Of a stretch of DNA of 7,370 bases, positions 6,097 through 7,370 are shown piece after piece. The stretch comes from Proteobacteria bacterium UBA3588 (GTDB taxonomy: Bacteria; Pseudomonadota; Gammaproteobacteria; Thiohalomonadales; Thiohalomonadaceae). A program made the position numbers and the translations under genes. The stretch is taken from contig DFMR01000172.1 in NCBI GenBank assembly GCA_002376325.1, positions 22,035-29,404 of the forward strand. Direction: 5' to 3'. Each line of letters opens with the position of its first letter. Position 1 is the first letter of the stretch. Under the pieces are notes generated by a model. The model was not told where the DNA came from and made no database searches. It saw nothing but the letters and a program-made list of their open reading frames with translations.

Positions 6097-6786
6097 TCAG
6101 GCCGTTGTGGGCTGCCCGATACCGCTCATGGCGCCCAGTTCCTCTTCATACCAGCAGACGGCATACCGAACCAGTTCCGTGGAATTGCGCAGGGAAAGCT
6201 TGCGTTTGATATTTTCGCGATGGGCCTCGACGGTTTTTATGCTGCGCTGCAGCTGCATGGCCACTTCCGACGAACCGAGCCCGCTGCCGATGAGACGCAG
6301 TACTTCCAGCTCACGATTGCTGAGAAGCTCCAGAGGGGATTGCGACGGACGGCAACGCGTACCGTTTGACGATTCGAGCATTCGTTCCTTGAACTCTTCG
6401 CTTACGTATATGCCGCCGGACACGACCTTATGGATAGCTTCCAGCACCTTCTCGGGCGAGGATGTTTTCGTTATGTATCCGGAAGCACCGGCAGCGAGTG
6501 CGCGCTCTGCGTAGCGGAACTCATCATGCATGGATAGCACGAGTATCCTTATCTTACTAAAACGCTGCTTTATCTGACGTATCAGACTCAAGCCGTGACA
6601 GTCGGGCAGAGTGAGATCAAGAAGCACAAGGTCAGTGGTATTCTGCCGCAAAAGTCCGAGTCCTTGCATTCCATTGCCGGCGGTGCCGGCGACCGTAAGT
6701 GCAGAATCGGTGCGTATGAGCTGGGTCAATCCGAAACGCATCATGTCGTGGTCCTCTATGACGACGATCTTTGTTGTAGTGCTCAT
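6097..6786 (-). CDS. NarL/FixJ-family response regulator (REC-LuxR HTH)
   Basis: DNA-binding response regulator of 229 residues, close to the usual 205-230. The receiver domain (about 5-122) has the acidic pair E11/D12, phospho-acceptor D57 in LVLLDLTLPD, the switch residue S85 in ILVLSMHD, Y104, and K107 in GYITKTSSPEKV. After a linker of about 25 residues, the LuxR-type helix-turn-helix covers about 153-212: LLSNRELEVLRLIGSGLGSS, then the recognition part SIKTVEAHRENIKRKL. All catalytic residues are intact. The ATG at 6786 is preceded by GGGAG at a 7-base spacing. The gene upstream encodes a receiver domain, probably of a hybrid kinase, and the short kinase lies downstream, so either could be its phosphodonor. 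NarL-type regulators often pair with HisKA_3 kinases, which the short kinase is not. Target genes are not evident from the sequence. Confidence 0.97.
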   Translation of the reverse strand: MSTTTKIVVIEDHDMMRFGLTQLIRTDSALTVAGTAGNGMQGLGLLRQNTTDLVLLDLTLPDCHGLSLIRQIKQRFSKIRILVLSMHDEFRYAERALAAGASGYITKTSSPEKVLEAIHKVVSGGIYVSEEFKERMLESSNGTRCRPSQSPLELLSNRELEVLRLIGSGLGSSEVAMQLQRSIKTVEAHRENIKRKLSLRNSTELVRYAVCWYEEELGAMSGIGQPTTA

Positions 6787-6971
6787 CCTTGGCTCCCTAT
6801 GTCGACTTGGTTATCGTTATCATTTTTATCGCATAAAAAAACAATTATGGTGGCCATGCGTTTTGCTGCAACCCGTTATATGGCGATCTGAAAAAATTAG
6901 GTAATTATCCTATGGCAGTGATTGATCAAATAGGTGGGACATATTATTTGTCTCTACAGTGGGGCGACCCG
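6787..6971 (-). promoter_or_regulatory. AT-rich intergenic region, likely promoter of the response regulator
   Basis: The 185-base gap is much richer in A/T than the genes around it. A possible promoter on the minus strand is TTGCAG (6871-6866), 16 bases, CATAAT (6849-6844), which would start RNA about 50 bases ahead of the response regulator ATG. Another -10-like element is TATAAC at 6880-6875. Just before the start codon the sequence GATAA occurs three times. TTGATCAA at 6922-6929 is a perfect 8-base palindrome. None of these assignments is firm. Confidence 0.35.
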
Positions 6972-7370
6972 TCATCGTCGGCTGTGCGCCCTCCGCGAAG
7001 CGTTGAGTACTTGAGCCACATGGTTTCTCAATTGCTCGGGTTGAAGCGGCTTATTCAGCAGGGTCAGCCCCCATAAATTGGCTTCGGATAGCCGTTCCGG
7101 GTCGGTATCTCCGGTCAGTAGGATTCCAGGTAATTTGCGCCGCAGGCGGGCGCGTATCTTGCGAATCACATCGACACCTGTTTCATCGCTTAGACGGTAG
7201 TCGGCAATAACAAGTTCAGGTATCTCTTCGTCGCCGCCCAGCGCGCTCAATATTTCGTCGCCGGTGCTGCCGGAAAATACGCGATAGCCCCAATATGTCA
7301 GGACCATTACGAGTCCTTCGCGGATATCCGTCTCATCTTCAACGACGGCTATAACGCCGTGCGGAACATC
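6972..7370 (-). CDS. C-terminal receiver domain, probably of a hybrid histidine kinase (partial)
   Basis: The frame is open to the right edge, so the 5' part is missing; 132 codons are visible. An internal ATG at 7307 would cut the receiver fold in half, so it is not the start. The visible part is one complete REC domain. It begins GVIAVVEDETDIREGL (acidic pair at visible residues 11-12) and carries the phospho-acceptor Asp57 in LVIADYRLSD, Thr86 in LPGILLTGDTDPERL, and Lys107 in LLNKPLQPEQL. It ends with a short basic tail (RRAHSRR). The LTGDTDPERL and LNKP style and lack of any output domain are typical of the receiver at the end of hybrid sensor kinases. A single-domain receiver starting just beyond the edge is the alternative. 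It precedes the NarL-type regulator by 185 bases and probably belongs to the same phosphotransfer pathway. Confidence 0.9.
   Translation of the reverse strand, partial: DVPHGVIAVVEDETDIREGLVMVLTYWGYRVFSGSTGDEILSALGGDEEIPELVIADYRLSDETGVDVIRKIRARLRRKLPGILLTGDTDPERLSEANLWGLTLLNKPLQPEQLRNHVAQVLNASRRAHSRR

Noticed and set aside
6898..6914. TAGG/CCTA hairpin followed by a T run on the minus strand, possible terminator after the receiver gene
   Set aside because: The stem has only four pairs with a seven-base A/T loop, too weak for an intrinsic terminator.
7305..7307. ATG as the start of a 111-residue receiver protein
   Set aside because: The receiver fold begins before it: the essential acidic pair is encoded upstream in the same open frame, which continues to the window edge.

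Overview
The window looks like a chromosomal stretch of a GC-rich Gram-negative bacterium, most likely a proteobacterium and perhaps a gammaproteobacterium. The support is a tripartite RND efflux system with an outer-membrane lipoprotein, a Rap1a/Tai-like secreted protein, and the style of the two-component proteins. No rRNA or other taxonomic marker is present, so the assignment is an inference. All seven recognisable genes lie on the minus strand, so transcription runs from high to low coordinates.

Positions 4300 down to 1 hold an efflux operon in the order outer-membrane factor, membrane fusion protein, RND permease. Both gene junctions overlap by only 1 to 4 bases (TGATG and ATGA), which indicates translational coupling. 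The permease runs off the left edge, with 635 codons visible. This part is very GC-rich. Its upstream region (4300-4509) carries a perfect 18-base inverted repeat and an 11-bp-spaced direct repeat that look like regulator-binding sites.

Positions 7370 down to 4510 hold a signalling cluster of clearly lower GC content. In transcription order it contains: the C-terminal receiver domain of a larger protein (probably a hybrid histidine kinase, cut by the right edge); a NarL/FixJ-type response regulator; a small secreted Rap1a/Tai-like protein 23 bases behind it; a 323-base gap with a PAS-like relic; a short soluble histidine kinase with no sensor domain; and a strong intrinsic terminator at 4510-4534. 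The terminator separates the two transcription units.

A reasonable working model is that the hybrid kinase and the short kinase feed the NarL-type regulator, which controls nearby genes. The efflux operon is a possible target, but nothing in the sequence proves the link. The points most worth a second look are the short kinase (Thr in place of the usual Glu after the phospho-accepting His, and a PAS-like segment cut off by one in-frame stop), the Rap1a/Tai-like protein without any visible effector, and the regulatory DNA between the two units. I did not see a clearly new system.
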